From: Sulfomarinibacter sp963733915
GTDB lineage: Bacteria; Acidobacteriota; Thermoanaerobaculia; Thermoanaerobaculales; Sulfomarinibacteraceae
Assembly: GCA_963733915.1 (NCBI GenBank)
Contig: CAVTEP010000006.1
Span: forward strand, 744,001-808,000
Length of the DNA stretch: 64,000 bases
Reading direction: 5' to 3'
Positions 1 through 8,076 of this stretch are shown here, piece after piece (the stretch's first letter is position 1; every line of letters starts with the position of its first letter). The position numbers were made by a program, and so were the translations under genes. Under the pieces are notes generated by a model, which did not search any database, was not told where the DNA came from, and was given only the letters and a program-made list of their open reading frames with translations.

Positions 1-1
1 C

Positions 2-265
2 ATCGAGGAAATCGATCTCTTCGAGATCAACGAGGCCTTCGCCGCTGTTCTCGCCTCGGCGTTTCACTACCTTCCCGACCTCCCTCGAGACCGCACCAAT
101 GTCTGGGGATCCGGCATTTCGCTTGGTCACCCGGTAGGCTGTACCGGCGCCCGCCAGGTGGTCGACATGACCCACCAGCTGCGCCGGCGCGGCAAACGGT
201 TCGGCCTGACCAGTCGCTGCGTCGGAGGTGGAATGGGCAGCGCGGAGATCCTGGTGACGCGTTGA
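2..265 (+). CDS. Thiolase, C-terminal fragment
   Basis: This is the last 87 residues of a thiolase (acetyl-CoA acetyltransferase family), cut by the window edge. The reading frame is open from base 2 and ends with TGA. It shows three thiolase C-terminal motifs: NEAFA, then GISLGHPVGCTGAR holding the active-site histidine, then the catalytic cysteine in CVGGGMG. Thiolases either cleave 3-ketoacyl-CoA in beta-oxidation or condense two acetyl-CoA; the fragment cannot tell which. The upstream context is outside the window. Confidence 0.93.
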   Translation: MEEIDLFEINEAFAAVLASAFHYLPDLPRDRTNVWGSGISLGHPVGCTGARQVVDMTHQLRRRGKRFGLTSRCVGGGMGSAEILVTR

Positions 266-413
266 ATGCGGTCGCCAGTGACCTTCGGCGTCACCGCTAC
301 CCAGAAAAACTGCCGTCCAACGTCACCGGGCGCGAGCCTTCCCCTTCGACGCTCGGCGCCACAATCGCCGCGCTTCGGGCGCTCCCGGGGCGCTGGTTGA
401 CTCGCCGGAGCTC

Positions 414-876
414 CTACTGCTGGGTGCCCTCGGGATACTGGACGAAGGCGCCGCCCTCGATGACGATGTCATCGTCGAAATAGTGGATGGGACCCAGATT
501 CCAGGGCGTGTCGGGAAGTTCCGTTCATCCCGTAGGAAGCCAGCGTGTAGTTGTCGCCATCGCTCTTGTACATAAAGGGCCTCTGCCAACCGTCCAAGTT
601 GTTGAAATTGCCCATGTACGCGAGGATTACCGGTCTGATCGTGTCGATGTCGACCAGTGAGCCCGCAAGAGGGAACTTTGAATAATCCTGTTGGTACATC
701 CCAACCGCGTTGGAGATGGCCCGCGCGTCACCGACCGTTCGGGCCTGTCGCCCACGCTGGATGGCGTTGACCAGGTTGGGAATCGCGATCGCGGCAATCA
801 GTCCGATGACGGCTACCACGATCAACAATTCGATGAGGGAGAACCCGCGGGACGTTGAGTGGTGTTGCATCTTCAT
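414..876 (-). pseudogene. Type IV pilin-like protein, frameshifted
   Basis: The N-terminus has a class III prepilin signal: a short basic leader, then GFSLIELLIVVAVIGLIAAI, with cleavage expected before the F and glutamate at mature position 5. About 95 residues of pilin or pseudopilin-like sequence follow. Near base 519-520 the frame breaks. If one extra A is ignored, the product continues as LPDTPWNLGPIHYFDDD and ends in GTQQ with TAG at 414-416; in the uninterrupted frame it runs into unrelated residues and stops at 469. The Met at 876 is preferred over the one at 1002 because it directly precedes the leader. The type IV pilus or type II secretion partners are not in the window. The indel may be a sequence error. 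Confidence 0.75.
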
Positions 877-951
877 GGCCACAAAAGCAAGCAATCCGCG
901 TGCCAGGATTTCGGCAATATCCCATCGGCGTCTCCGAACACAGCTGCGCTC

Positions 952-980
952 TTGCTGCCCTCCGCGATCAATGTTAGAGT
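952..980 (+). promoter_or_regulatory. Putative sigma-70 promoter of tRNA-Gly
   Basis: A TTGCTG box (952-957) and a TAGAGT box (975-980) are separated by 17 bp. The predicted start is near 987, about 8 nt before the mature tRNA. The assignment rests on spacing and position only. Confidence 0.4.
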
Positions 981-994
981 CGATCTCCGTGCGG

Positions 995-1070
<76 letters not shown>

Positions 1071-1097
1071 TGGCGCAGCTGCCGAGGACGACAACAC

Positions 1098-1571
1098 ATG
1101 GGCATTTTTGGACGGGACGAGCCGACACCCGACAACCAGACTGCAAAGGCTGAACGGCAGCCAACTGGAGTTCCGCCCCTCACCGATGTCGTCGACCGCA
1201 CCGCCATCGCGCGCCAGGCCAAGCTCGAGGGACGACTCTCCGGCGCGAGTGAAATCATTGTAGATGGGTCAGTTAAGGGTACAATTGACGGAGGCGGAAG
1301 GGTCCGCATCGCCGAGCAGGGGCGGGTCGAGGCAACGGTCCACGGCCGCATCGTTTCAATCGCAGGCACCGTGAACGGCGACGTCACCGCCGATCAAAGG
1401 ATCGAGCTTGATCCGTCAGCACGCGTTGTCGGCAATATCACCGCCCCCCGGATCCTGATCAGGGACGGCGCAACCTTCAAGGGTCAGGTCAACATGAAGG
1501 CTCCTGAGAAACTTCCGCCCTTGAGGACCTCGAGCGCGCGCAAGGACACGGGCGAATCCTCCGGCTCATAG
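1098..1571 (+). CDS. Bactofilin (polymer-forming cytoskeletal protein)
   Basis: The 157-residue protein belongs to the bactofilin family, whose members polymerise without nucleotide into filaments involved in cell shape, polarity and envelope positioning. Residues from about 40 to 130 form the right-handed beta-helix repeat pattern, with the periodic G-x-V/I-x-G signature (GRLSGAS, IIVDGSVKGTI, GRVEATVHGRI, GTVNGDV, ARVVGNI). Flanking N- and C-terminal tails are polar and probably disordered, as is usual. The Met at 1098 is chosen because it starts the typical MGIFG leader and follows GAGGAC. It sits directly behind tRNA-Gly. After it, 1572-1846 holds no gene that I can support. Confidence 0.9.
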   Translation: MGIFGRDEPTPDNQTAKAERQPTGVPPLTDVVDRTAIARQAKLEGRLSGASEIIVDGSVKGTIDGGGRVRIAEQGRVEATVHGRIVSIAGTVNGDVTADQRIELDPSARVVGNITAPRILIRDGATFKGQVNMKAPEKLPPLRTSSARKDTGESSGS

Positions 1572-1846
1572 GCCTACTGCGAAATCAGGCCGTTCCCGAG
1601 TCCGCGGTTGACCCGGGAGTCTGAAGAGCTGTTCCAAAATGGGTCACCAAGTCCCTGATATCAGTACTCAGGCGGGCCCGTCGCAGCCAACCGCCAGCCC
1701 GCATATCTCACCGGGTTTTGTCGCGAGGGCGGCGAGCCTTCGGCCACTCAGAGCTGCCGTCGGCGGGGAGAGCACCCCGAGCGGAGAAAGCACCGCTGGG
1801 TGCGATGCATCGCCGCCCGCAGCAGAAAGCTGGTGAGATGTGCGGG

Positions 1847-2974
1847 CTAGGTGTCGCCTAGAAAAGGACGGTAGTGCTCGCGGTAGATCCCCGAAAGGGT
1901 CAGGAACGCGGTCATCGTCAGTGGTCCCACCAACAGACCTACAGCGCCGAAGACCACGACCCCACCGATGAGCGAGAGAAACACCAGCAACGTGTGCATC
2001 TGCGCGCGCCGCCCGACGAGCTGGGGTTTGAGCCAATACTCGACCAGGGTGGAAATCACTCCCAGCGTAACGAAGAGCACCACGGCACGGCTGGTGTCCC
2101 CGGCCAGGAGCAGGATGACGGTGAACGGGACGAACACCAGCGATATTCCAACCACCGGGATGAAGGCGAGAATCGCCATCACCACGCCCCACAGCACCGC
2201 CCCCTGCAGACCGAGCAACGAAAACAACAGTCCACCGGCGAGCCCCTGTATCACCGCCGCAACGCCGTTGCCGACGACCAACGAAGACGCCATATCCATG
2301 AACCGATGGGCCACGAGGTGTTGTTCGTCAACCGGCAGCGGCAGGGTGTTCTCGATCCAGGTCCTGAACGCGCGCCCGTCAACCAGCAGGTAGTAAAGAA
2401 TCAACACCCAGAAGATGAACCCGAATACGAACCTGACCAGGTGCTTGGCGAGCGAAACGCCCTGCTTGTAGAAGAACCCACCTACTCGTACGCCAAGAGT
2501 GGCCAACAGGTCATACACGCGATCGACGGTGAGGTTCGTGCCGAAGGGCTCAAAAAAGCGATTCACCCGGTCGATCTGGTCCTGCCGCTCTTCAAGCACA
2601 TCTCGCAGGCTGCCTTCGGTCAGCTGGGTGGTGCTCATCTCATAGATGCCGAGAGCTTCCTGGGAAACCTCGAGCGCGATCAGGTACAGCGGAACAAAGA
2701 GGACGACCAGAAGGGCCACGCAGATGACGATACCGGCCGCGCGGCGGCGTCCTTTCAGAAGCTCCACCAACCGTCGGTACCAGGGCCGGATGAGGCCCGA
2801 GGCGACCACCGACAGCAGGATGACCGAGAAAAAGGGAGACAGCACCATCAGCACCACGACCAGGCAGACGGCCAGAGCGAACAGGAGACCGAACCACGCC
2901 GCGCGTTGCGGGCGCTGCGTTCTTTGCTCCGGCTCGGTCACGCCTCGATCGGGGGGTGCAGTCTGGGATTCCAT
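1847..2974 (-). CDS. AI-2E/PerM family membrane protein
   Basis: This 375-residue integral membrane protein has the layout of the AI-2E transporter (UPF0118/PerM) family. An N-terminal hydrophobic pair around residues 25-75 is followed by a soluble segment of about 110 residues and then five or six further transmembrane segments. The family signatures PVVGISLVFVP and VVFGAVGLLVGPL are visible near the C-terminus. Members export small molecules or act as Na+/H+ antiporters, so the substrate cannot be named. The Met at 2974 is chosen because upstream in-frame sequence is arginine-rich and overlaps the next gene. It follows the PqqD-like gene by 5 bp and is probably co-transcribed with the 3.8-3.0 kb pair. 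Confidence 0.85.
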   Translation of the reverse strand: MESQTAPPDRGVTEPEQRTQRPQRAAWFGLLFALAVCLVVVLMVLSPFFSVILLSVVASGLIRPWYRRLVELLKGRRRAAGIVICVALLVVLFVPLYLIALEVSQEALGIYEMSTTQLTEGSLRDVLEERQDQIDRVNRFFEPFGTNLTVDRVYDLLATLGVRVGGFFYKQGVSLAKHLVRFVFGFIFWVLILYYLLVDGRAFRTWIENTLPLPVDEQHLVAHRFMDMASSLVVGNGVAAVIQGLAGGLLFSLLGLQGAVLWGVVMAILAFIPVVGISLVFVPFTVILLLAGDTSRAVVLFVTLGVISTLVEYWLKPQLVGRRAQMHTLLVFLSLIGGVVVFGAVGLLVGPLTMTAFLTLSGIYREHYRPFLGDT

Positions 2975-2979
2975 CGCCG

Positions 2980-3267
2980 TCAGGCCCGCCGATCCACCAG
3001 ATAGCGTGCGAGCTCGTCGACAAACCGGTCGACATCCGCCCGCGCTCTGTCCTCGTCGACGTCGAACTCCTCCACCACCCGCCGCACGAGGCCATGATGA
3101 TCCTCGATACCCGCGCGCAACCCCTCGACAAGACACATTCCGGTCTCGTTGACCGAAAAGACCTCCAGCGAATCCGGGTCGAGAATCACGCCGGAGTGGT
3201 CGGCCAACCGCGACTGGCTGAGCGCTTCCGACGACAGCAGGCGCGCGAGCTCTACGACACGCCTCAT
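2980..3267 (-). CDS. PqqD-like RiPP recognition element protein
   Basis: This is a 95-residue PqqD-family protein. PqqD folds bind the leader of a ribosomal peptide and present it to a modifying enzyme. The family pattern is visible: ILDPDSLEVFSVNETG resembles the beta-strand segment ending in N-x-TG, and FDVDEDRARADVDRFVDEL is the usual C-terminal helix pair. It follows a lasso-B2-like protease gene, the arrangement seen for split B1/B2 in lasso peptide loci. Start 3267 is preferred for its AAGGA ten bases upstream. An alternative start at 3366 overlaps the B2 gene by 14 bases but adds 33 atypical, basic residues. No substrate peptide is visible nearby. Confidence 0.7.
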   Translation of the reverse strand: MRRVVELARLLSSEALSQSRLADHSGVILDPDSLEVFSVNETGMCLVEGLRAGIEDHHGLVRRVVEEFDVDEDRARADVDRFVDELARYLVDRRA

Positions 3268-3352
3268 GACCGGGCGATCCTTCGTGGTCGACGAACGATG
3301 CCGCGCCGGCTGACAACGCCGTGCGGAGCAATACCTTCCGCTCCTGGGACCG

Positions 3353-3829
3353 TCATCGCTCTCCATTCTTCCCTTGGAACACCACCGCGAGCACCTGAGT
3401 ATAACTCTTTCCGGCGAGCTCCCGGTCGGGGCCCACCGGATCCCCGTCGACCGTTACCCACGCATGCCCGTCGACCGTCCTTCCGCCGTCGTCGGGTCGG
3501 AACCCGATATTGAGCACCACCTTGCCCGAGCCGGCCAGCATCCCACCGAGAACCAGCGAACGGATGAGACAGGTGTCGAGATCGTCAAACCAACGTCGCC
3601 GGCGGAGGGTCGCACGTTCCGCCGCAACCGCGACTCGATCGGGTGGGTATCGCCGACCTCCCCCACCGCGACGGGCAACATCCTCCACCACATCGACTAT
3701 CGGAACCGTCCGGATGCGCTGCGCCCGACCTGCCAGCCTCAACGCTCGTGCAAAGAGCACGACGTCCGGGAGCGTGAGAAACCGACGTGTCATCGCCGCC
3801 ATTCTGCAACGCGTGGGCGGCGTCGGCAA
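3353..3829 (-). CDS. Lasso B2-like transglutaminase-fold leader peptidase
   Basis: The 158-residue protein matches the transglutaminase-like B2 family (PF13471), cysteine proteases that remove the leader of lasso and related peptides. The catalytic Cys is in DTCLIRSLVLGGML, the His in GHAWV, and the Asp just after it in VDGDPVG. The N-terminal helix TRRFLTLPDVVLFARAL is also typical. Internal Mets at 3802 and 3793 are plausible true starts, since the first residues are atypical. The gene leads a three-gene minus-strand set with the PqqD-like and AI-2E-like genes. No asparagine-synthetase-type cyclase or precursor is in the window, so the product is unknown. Confidence 0.75.
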   Translation of the reverse strand: MPTPPTRCRMAAMTRRFLTLPDVVLFARALRLAGRAQRIRTVPIVDVVEDVARRGGGGRRYPPDRVAVAAERATLRRRRWFDDLDTCLIRSLVLGGMLAGSGKVVLNIGFRPDDGGRTVDGHAWVTVDGDPVGPDRELAGKSYTQVLAVVFQGKNGER

Positions 3830-3946
3830 CTGCCGGTGACCGGTCGGACCGCTTTGAGCCCCGGTGTGATCATCAAAGGCCGGTGATCCCGGTCACTTCA
3901 CGAAGTCGGTACATCCTGATAACAGTTCGCAGATGGAGGGAATCCC

Positions 3947-4168
3947 ATGACTGTCGTCAACGCCCGACTGCCCGACGAGCTGGTCAGGAGCATCGACCAG
4001 ACTGCCCGATCATCGAACCGTACCCGCACGGAGATCATCCGGCTGGCCGTCGAATCCTATCTGGCGGGCGCAGCAACCCGCGGACCGGAGGAGGATTGGA
4101 TGCAATCCGCGGCTGAATCTCTCTTCGACTGGGACGACGTGCAGCGTTATCTCCTCGCCCGCGACTGA
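3947..4168 (+). CDS. Ribbon-helix-helix (CopG-like) protein
   Basis: The 73-residue protein starts with the ribbon-helix-helix pattern: a beta-strand VNARLPDELV, then helix VRSIDQTARSSN, the turn RTRTEIIRLAV, and a second helix. These proteins bind DNA as dimers through the N-terminal strand and are often antitoxins or autorepressors. The acidic tail DWDDVQRYLLARD resembles the toxin-neutralising tail of type II antitoxins. A strong ribosome site GGAGGGAA lies 6 bases before the ATG. No toxin gene follows; the next gene is a four-helix-bundle protein in a separate repeat element. Confidence 0.7.
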   Translation: MTVVNARLPDELVRSIDQTARSSNRTRTEIIRLAVESYLAGAATRGPEEDWMQSAAESLFDWDDVQRYLLARD

Positions 4169-4384
4169 CCACCACCCGGGGCGGGCGGGTGGAATGTTTG
4201 GCTCATCCGAAATTTGATGGGATCGAGTATTGGAAGTTCCGGTTGGCTGGTGAAGCGACAGGGACAACGACAGACCGCAGGGGCAGTGAACAGCGTCCGC
4301 GGCAGCGACCGGGGCAGCGAGCAGGGGTCGTGACGAGGGCATGTTCAAGCCGGGTCGTTCAGTGCGAGAGGTAGCCGGTGGCCA

Positions 4385-4442
4385 GCCGATGTCAAGGGCA
4401 AGCCGGGCCAGGGGCCCGGCGCCGAGCACCCCTGACATCGGC
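4385..4442 (+). other. Long stem-loop upstream of four-helix-bundle gene
   Basis: Outer arms GCCGATGTCA (4385-4394) and TGACATCGGC (4433-4442) are perfectly complementary. Inside them GCCGGGCC and GGCCCGGC can form a second stem. The structure lies 46 bases before the start of the four-helix-bundle gene, so it could be transcribed in its leader and form a bound RNA or an attenuating hairpin. Confidence 0.5.
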
Positions 4443-4487
4443 CGCCTCACCGGCTCGAGGAAGGGCATGAACGACCCGGAGGTGACC

Positions 4488-4841
4488 ATGTCCGACGCCC
4501 GCACGAACCCCAACCTCGTTGCCCACTCGAAAGCCCTTGACGCGGCTGGCATCGCCATCAGGCTTGTGATGAGGGTTCCAGCCCCATTGAAGTCGATCGC
4601 CGATCAGGTGATCCGGTCGGCAAGCTCGGTCCCCGCCAACCTGGCGGAAGGGCACGGCCGGTCCGGACGAGACCGGCAGCACTTCTGGAGGATCGCCTAC
4701 GGCTCAGCCAAGGAGGTCGACAGCCACCTTCGCCTCCTGGTTCAGGCTGGTGTCGTTGATGGACGAAGCGCCATGATCGTGCTCGATACCTTCGATCAAG
4801 TCCGCGCCATGACCTGGCGTTTGCTCAACCCAAAGGCCTGA
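4488..4841 (+). CDS. Four helix bundle protein (23S rRNA IVS-type)
   Basis: The 117-residue protein fits the four helix bundle family (PF05635) found in 23S rRNA intervening sequences and related to the Avd factor of diversity-generating retroelements. The recognisable core is DQVIRSASSVPANLAEGHGR, followed by a helix around FWRIAYGSAKEVDSHLRLL and a last helix ending in MTWRLLNPK. The start at 4488 has GGAGG five bases upstream; the Met at 4467 is an alternative. The function of these proteins outside retroelements is not established; RNA binding is likely from the fold and basic surface. No reverse transcriptase or template repeat is nearby. The gene sits inside a repeat element. Confidence 0.8.
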   Translation: MSDARTNPNLVAHSKALDAAGIAIRLVMRVPAPLKSIADQVIRSASSVPANLAEGHGRSGRDRQHFWRIAYGSAKEVDSHLRLLVQAGVVDGRSAMIVLDTFDQVRAMTWRLLNPKA

Positions 4842-4967
4842 TCGAATGTCTCCGCGCCGGTCCGTCCGGGTGCTGTTGCTGTCGACTGCCCCTGACGCGG
4901 TCTCCGGACGCTGCTGCCGTCCCTGACCGCCGTTCGATTGAAGGGAACCACAGGCAAGAGGAGAGGG

Positions 4968-5150
4968 TGAAGGGAAATTCCGAATTCCGAATTCAGAATT
5001 CGAAATCGGTGAATTGTCACTCCACGGAATTCCGGAAGAGCCGAACGTTTCAAGCTTCCAACGTTTTATCGTTCTAACGTTCTAACGTTTTAACGTGCAA
5101 ACGATTCTCGCTGCTCCCCTTTTCCCCTTTTCCCCTTTTCCCCTCCGCCC
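4968..5150. repeat. Composite intergenic repeats
   Basis: This gap holds three short-repeat families in tandem: GAATTC-type units at about 4975-5035, AACGTT(CTA) units at about 5041-5103, and CCCCTTTT units at about 5115-5150. All three recur in other gaps of the window. I see no gene here. Confidence 0.75.
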
Positions 5151-5152
5151 TC

Positions 5153-7885
5153 CTACGGCGTCACGACGAGCACCATATCCCCGGGCCTCAGATAGGACCT
5201 GACCGCCGCCTGCACCGCTTCCGGGCTGACCGCCGCGTAGGCCGTTTCGTCGACCGCCAGCGGCGACGAAGGGCCTTCGAACAGAGCACGCCCCACCCGG
5301 TAGGCGCGCGACGCTGCAGACAGGCCGCGCAACATCCGCGACCGGCGAGCACGAGCGTTGAGGCGTTCGAGATCTTCCGCCGAGAGCGGCTCGGCACCGA
5401 GATCGGCCACCAGCTCGGCAAGGAGCTCGGCCACACGATCGACGTTCTCGGGCCGGGTGCCGACCGTCGCCGACAAAACCCAGGCGCCCCCCGGGAGGTG
5501 GCGAACACCTGCCCCGAGCCTGTAGGCCAGACCCTCCCGTTCACGAATCACGGCGGTCATCCGGTCGGAGAGGGCGTCGATCGCCACCAACACCGCGGTG
5601 CGATCGGCCACCGCCACCTCGGCGATCCTCCCCCACAGCACGGTCACCTGTGGGGCTTCGCCGATGTCGATCCCGGGCGCCTCGACGGCGGGTTGCCAAG
5701 CCGGGTAGGGCCCGCGTTGCGGTGGTGCCGGAGGGCCGTCGCCGAAGGCATCCTCAACGATCGCCAGGGTGTCGGCGACCGCCAGCGGCGAGGCCACCGA
5801 GATCACCAGACGATCCGGGGCAAAGTAGCCTCCGGGCCACTCCCCCCACCAGGCCTCCACCAGTTCCGGCGACGGCTGCGCTCCACCCATCGGTCCCGAC
5901 ACCGGTTGGGCCAGGGGGTTGGCGTCCCCGATGAGCGCAGCCAGAAAGAGCTGTTCTGCCTTTTCCGACCCGCGGTTGTCGGCCTTCCGCTCGGACTCAT
6001 GTTCCGCGCCCGCCGATCGCCACCCCGCCTCGTCCCAGGCGGGGACCCGCACCATCTCCGCCAGCATCATCAGCGCGGTCTCCAACCCGGCGGCCGGACC
6101 TTCGATGCGGACATAGGAAAAGTCCGGCACGTGGTAACGGTTGTCGAAAGGGATCATCGGGTCGTCCGCAGTTTTGACGTCAAAACCGGCCCGTTTCATC
6201 CGTCTGGCCAGCGACTCACCGGGACCCAACACCGAACCTCCCGCAAGCAGCCGGTGGACGAAATCGGCGATTCCCGGGACCTCGGCAGGTTCCCGCAGGC
6301 TTCGATCGGCCACCAGCAGATGGATCCCGAACACGTCGCTCCCCTCTTCTGGCAAGACGCCCACCACGAGCCCATTTTCGAGGGTCGCCACCAGACTGCC
6401 GAGCGGGCCCGGTTCGACTGCCGCTGTTGCCGCCGGCAGCTCGACGGCGGCCGCTCTCGGCAGAGGGGCGCGCCCCTCCGGTCCGCCCTTGCCTATCCAC
6501 GCCGCCCGGCAGCGATCCGATGCGCCGCCGAGCAGAGCAGCCGCGGTTGCACGCACATCAGCCGGCGCGACCATCGGCGGCGCGACCGCCTCGACCAGCT
6601 CGCCCCGGCCCGCCGACAGGGCCTCACCGTAGAAGACCGCGGCGTAGTGCAGGCGTTGATCGTTGAGAGCCCGCTCGCCCCCCCAGGTGCGCTGGATCGA
6701 CGCCACCGTCGCGTCATCCGGTCCCGAGGCAGCCCCCTCGAGGGCCCCGAGCACGGTGGCCAGCAGGGCCTCGGGTTCGACGCCCACCACGGCCTCGACC
6801 CGGACCTGGAGCAGGTCGCGAGGGTCCCGCGGCAGCCGGACAACGCTCAGAGACGACGCCGCCTCGGGGACGAGAACTGCGGCGATCGGGCCGGCAGGGT
6901 CCGACAACCATCTGGCAAGGACCTCGATCGAGGTGCCTGACTCAGCCACCGAGTCGGGCGCAGCAACGACCAGCGCCAGAGTGCCTCCACTCGGTGCGGT
7001 CGAGTCTCCGCCCATGCCGTGCCCCATCGCCATCCCCGGGGGCGGCATGCCGCCGCCGGCCGGCGCTTCGGGTGCCGCGGCAGCGGCCCATTCACCCCAT
7101 CCCGGCCAGGTCAACGGGTCCACGCGTTTCGGCGCCGTTCCTCCCGCCTCGAGACCGGCGAACGGCGCAAGCACCCTGGCGAGACCCTCCGTTCCCAGGT
7201 CCCCGGTAATCAGGATCCTGAACCCCGAGGGCGGGTACCGGGTTTTCCAGTAGGCGACCACTTCGGCACGAGTGATCGCTTCCACCGACACCACCGAACC
7301 ACCCACCGGGTGCGCGAACGGCGTTCCGCTCCACAACACCGATCGAAGACTCTCTTCCTTGAGACCGTCCGGCGACGCGTGGTCCTTGGCCAGCTCCTCG
7401 AGGATCACCTTTTTTTCCTTTTCATACACCGCCTCATCGATGGTCGAACGGGTCAGCATCCCGACCATCAATTCGGCCGCCGCCACCGCGTCCTCCCGGG
7501 GGATGAGGGCGAAGTACACGGTCGCCTGTTCGCGGGTGAAAGCGTTCATATAGGCGGACAGAACCTCGAAGGCCTCCGTCACATCGCGTTCATCGAGGCC
7601 GTCGAAACCGTCGAACAACAGGTGCTCGAGATAATGCGAGAGCCCGCCCATGCCGGCCGGTTCATCCTCGGAGCCCGCCGGCACCGCGACCGTGATAAGC
7701 ACCGTTCCCGAGCCCGGACGCGGCCACAGAAGGGCCCTGGCACCGGAGGGCAGGACCCTTTCGATCGGGCCTTGCACCGCCGGCTCGTCAGCCCCGGATA
7801 CGGGCGCGACGCTCACGAAAACGGCGCCGGCGACGAGGGCCGGAACCAACATCGGACAGACACGACGAGCTATGGATGGAAGCAT
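5153..7885 (-). CDS. Secreted M16 family zinc metallopeptidase
   Basis: The 910-residue protein is a two-repeat M16 (pitrilysin/insulinase-like) peptidase. A signal peptide covers about residues 1-31 (basic start, hydrophobic core, then VSG-ADEP). The inverted zinc motif HxxEH is at residues 84-88 (HYLEH), and the third ligand is expected in ILEELAKD. The second half repeats the M16 fold without a zinc motif, as usual. A linker rich in Gly, Met and Pro separates the halves near residue 290-320. It should degrade peptides in the periplasm. Start 7885 is chosen because it precedes the signal peptide; in-frame residues upstream are encoded by repeats. A TACAAT box 7 nt before the ATG suggests a leaderless transcript. 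Confidence 0.88.
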   Translation of the reverse strand: MLPSIARRVCPMLVPALVAGAVFVSVAPVSGADEPAVQGPIERVLPSGARALLWPRPGSGTVLITVAVPAGSEDEPAGMGGLSHYLEHLLFDGFDGLDERDVTEAFEVLSAYMNAFTREQATVYFALIPREDAVAAAELMVGMLTRSTIDEAVYEKEKKVILEELAKDHASPDGLKEESLRSVLWSGTPFAHPVGGSVVSVEAITRAEVVAYWKTRYPPSGFRILITGDLGTEGLARVLAPFAGLEAGGTAPKRVDPLTWPGWGEWAAAAAPEAPAGGGMPPPGMAMGHGMGGDSTAPSGGTLALVVAAPDSVAESGTSIEVLARWLSDPAGPIAAVLVPEAASSLSVVRLPRDPRDLLQVRVEAVVGVEPEALLATVLGALEGAASGPDDATVASIQRTWGGERALNDQRLHYAAVFYGEALSAGRGELVEAVAPPMVAPADVRATAAALLGGASDRCRAAWIGKGGPEGRAPLPRAAAVELPAATAAVEPGPLGSLVATLENGLVVGVLPEEGSDVFGIHLLVADRSLREPAEVPGIADFVHRLLAGGSVLGPGESLARRMKRAGFDVKTADDPMIPFDNRYHVPDFSYVRIEGPAAGLETALMMLAEMVRVPAWDEAGWRSAGAEHESERKADNRGSEKAEQLFLAALIGDANPLAQPVSGPMGGAQPSPELVEAWWGEWPGGYFAPDRLVISVASPLAVADTLAIVEDAFGDGPPAPPQRGPYPAWQPAVEAPGIDIGEAPQVTVLWGRIAEVAVADRTAVLVAIDALSDRMTAVIREREGLAYRLGAGVRHLPGGAWVLSATVGTRPENVDRVAELLAELVADLGAEPLSAEDLERLNARARRSRMLRGLSAASRAYRVGRALFEGPSSPLAVDETAYAAVSPEAVQAAVRSYLRPGDMVLVVTP

Positions 7886-7892
7886 GGCGCGG

Positions 7893-7898
7893 ATTGTA
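7893..7898 (-). promoter_or_regulatory. -10 box for leaderless M16 gene
   Basis: TACAAT ends 7 nt before the ATG at 7885, so transcription would begin at or next to the start codon. No convincing -35 box is seen and no ribosome site precedes the gene. Confidence 0.45.
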
Positions 7899-7920
7899 AC
7901 CCGCCCAACCACCCACCCGA

Positions 7921-8057
7921 CCAGTTTTGAGTTTGTTTGAGTTTTGAGTTTTGAGTTTTGAGTGTTGAGTTCCAGTTCGCCCCCCCCCCGGAACCCGAAC
8001 GAGCAGATGGGTGGATCGTTCAAACGTTCTAACGTTCTAACGTTTCTACGTTTGCCC
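7921..8057. repeat. TGAGTTT and AACGTT repeat tracts
   Basis: Between the divergent M16 and ABC genes, TGAGTTT-type units run from about 7924 to 7972 and AACGTTCTA units from about 8019 to 8056. A run of nine C separates them. Both families recur elsewhere in the window. Confidence 0.75.
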
Positions 8058-8064
8058 GCTCTGC

Positions 8065-8070
8065 TACCAT
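8065..8070 (+). promoter_or_regulatory. -10 box for leaderless ABC gene
   Basis: TACCAT ends 6 nt before the GTG start at 8077, giving a predicted transcript start at the initiation codon. The spacing matches the boxes before the M16 and aldehyde dehydrogenase genes. Confidence 0.35.
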
Positions 8071-8076
8071 TCGCCA

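Larger units (their letters stand above)
4196..4910 (+). mobile_element. Four-helix-bundle repeat element, full copy
   Basis: Bases 4196-4320 match 45656-45780 at roughly 90 percent by eye. Sequences near 4804-4819 and 4852-4894 recur at 45782-45797 and 45815-45852. Between these, this copy carries a stem-loop and a four-helix-bundle gene that the other lacks. The layout resembles a small dispersed element with an internally deleted derivative. No transposase, target duplication or clear terminal inverted repeat is visible, so the mobility mechanism is unknown and the ends are approximate. Confidence 0.55.

Noticed and set aside
1572..1846. Small genes in the gap after bactofilin
   Set aside because: Short frames here lack ribosome sites and show no protein-like composition.
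1874..3004. 376-residue plus-strand frame opposite the AI-2E-like gene
   Set aside because: Gln/His/Arg-rich composition typical of antisense to a membrane protein; no homology pattern seen.
2980..3829. Complete lasso peptide cluster
   Set aside because: No asparagine-synthetase-like cyclase and no precursor reading frame with a leader and Gly/Ala/Ser/Cys core were found within several kilobases.
3947..4841. Toxin-antitoxin pair of the RHH and four-helix-bundle genes
   Set aside because: The second gene is inside a separate repeat element 320 bp away and four-helix-bundle proteins of this family are not known toxins.
4196..4910. Diversity-generating retroelement
   Set aside because: An Avd-like fold is present, but there is no reverse transcriptase and no template/variable repeat pair; the copy at 45.7 kb does not overlap a gene end.
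5498..6940. 480-residue plus-strand frame inside the M16 gene
   Set aside because: It is an Arg/Pro/Gly-rich shadow of a conserved peptidase on the other strand.
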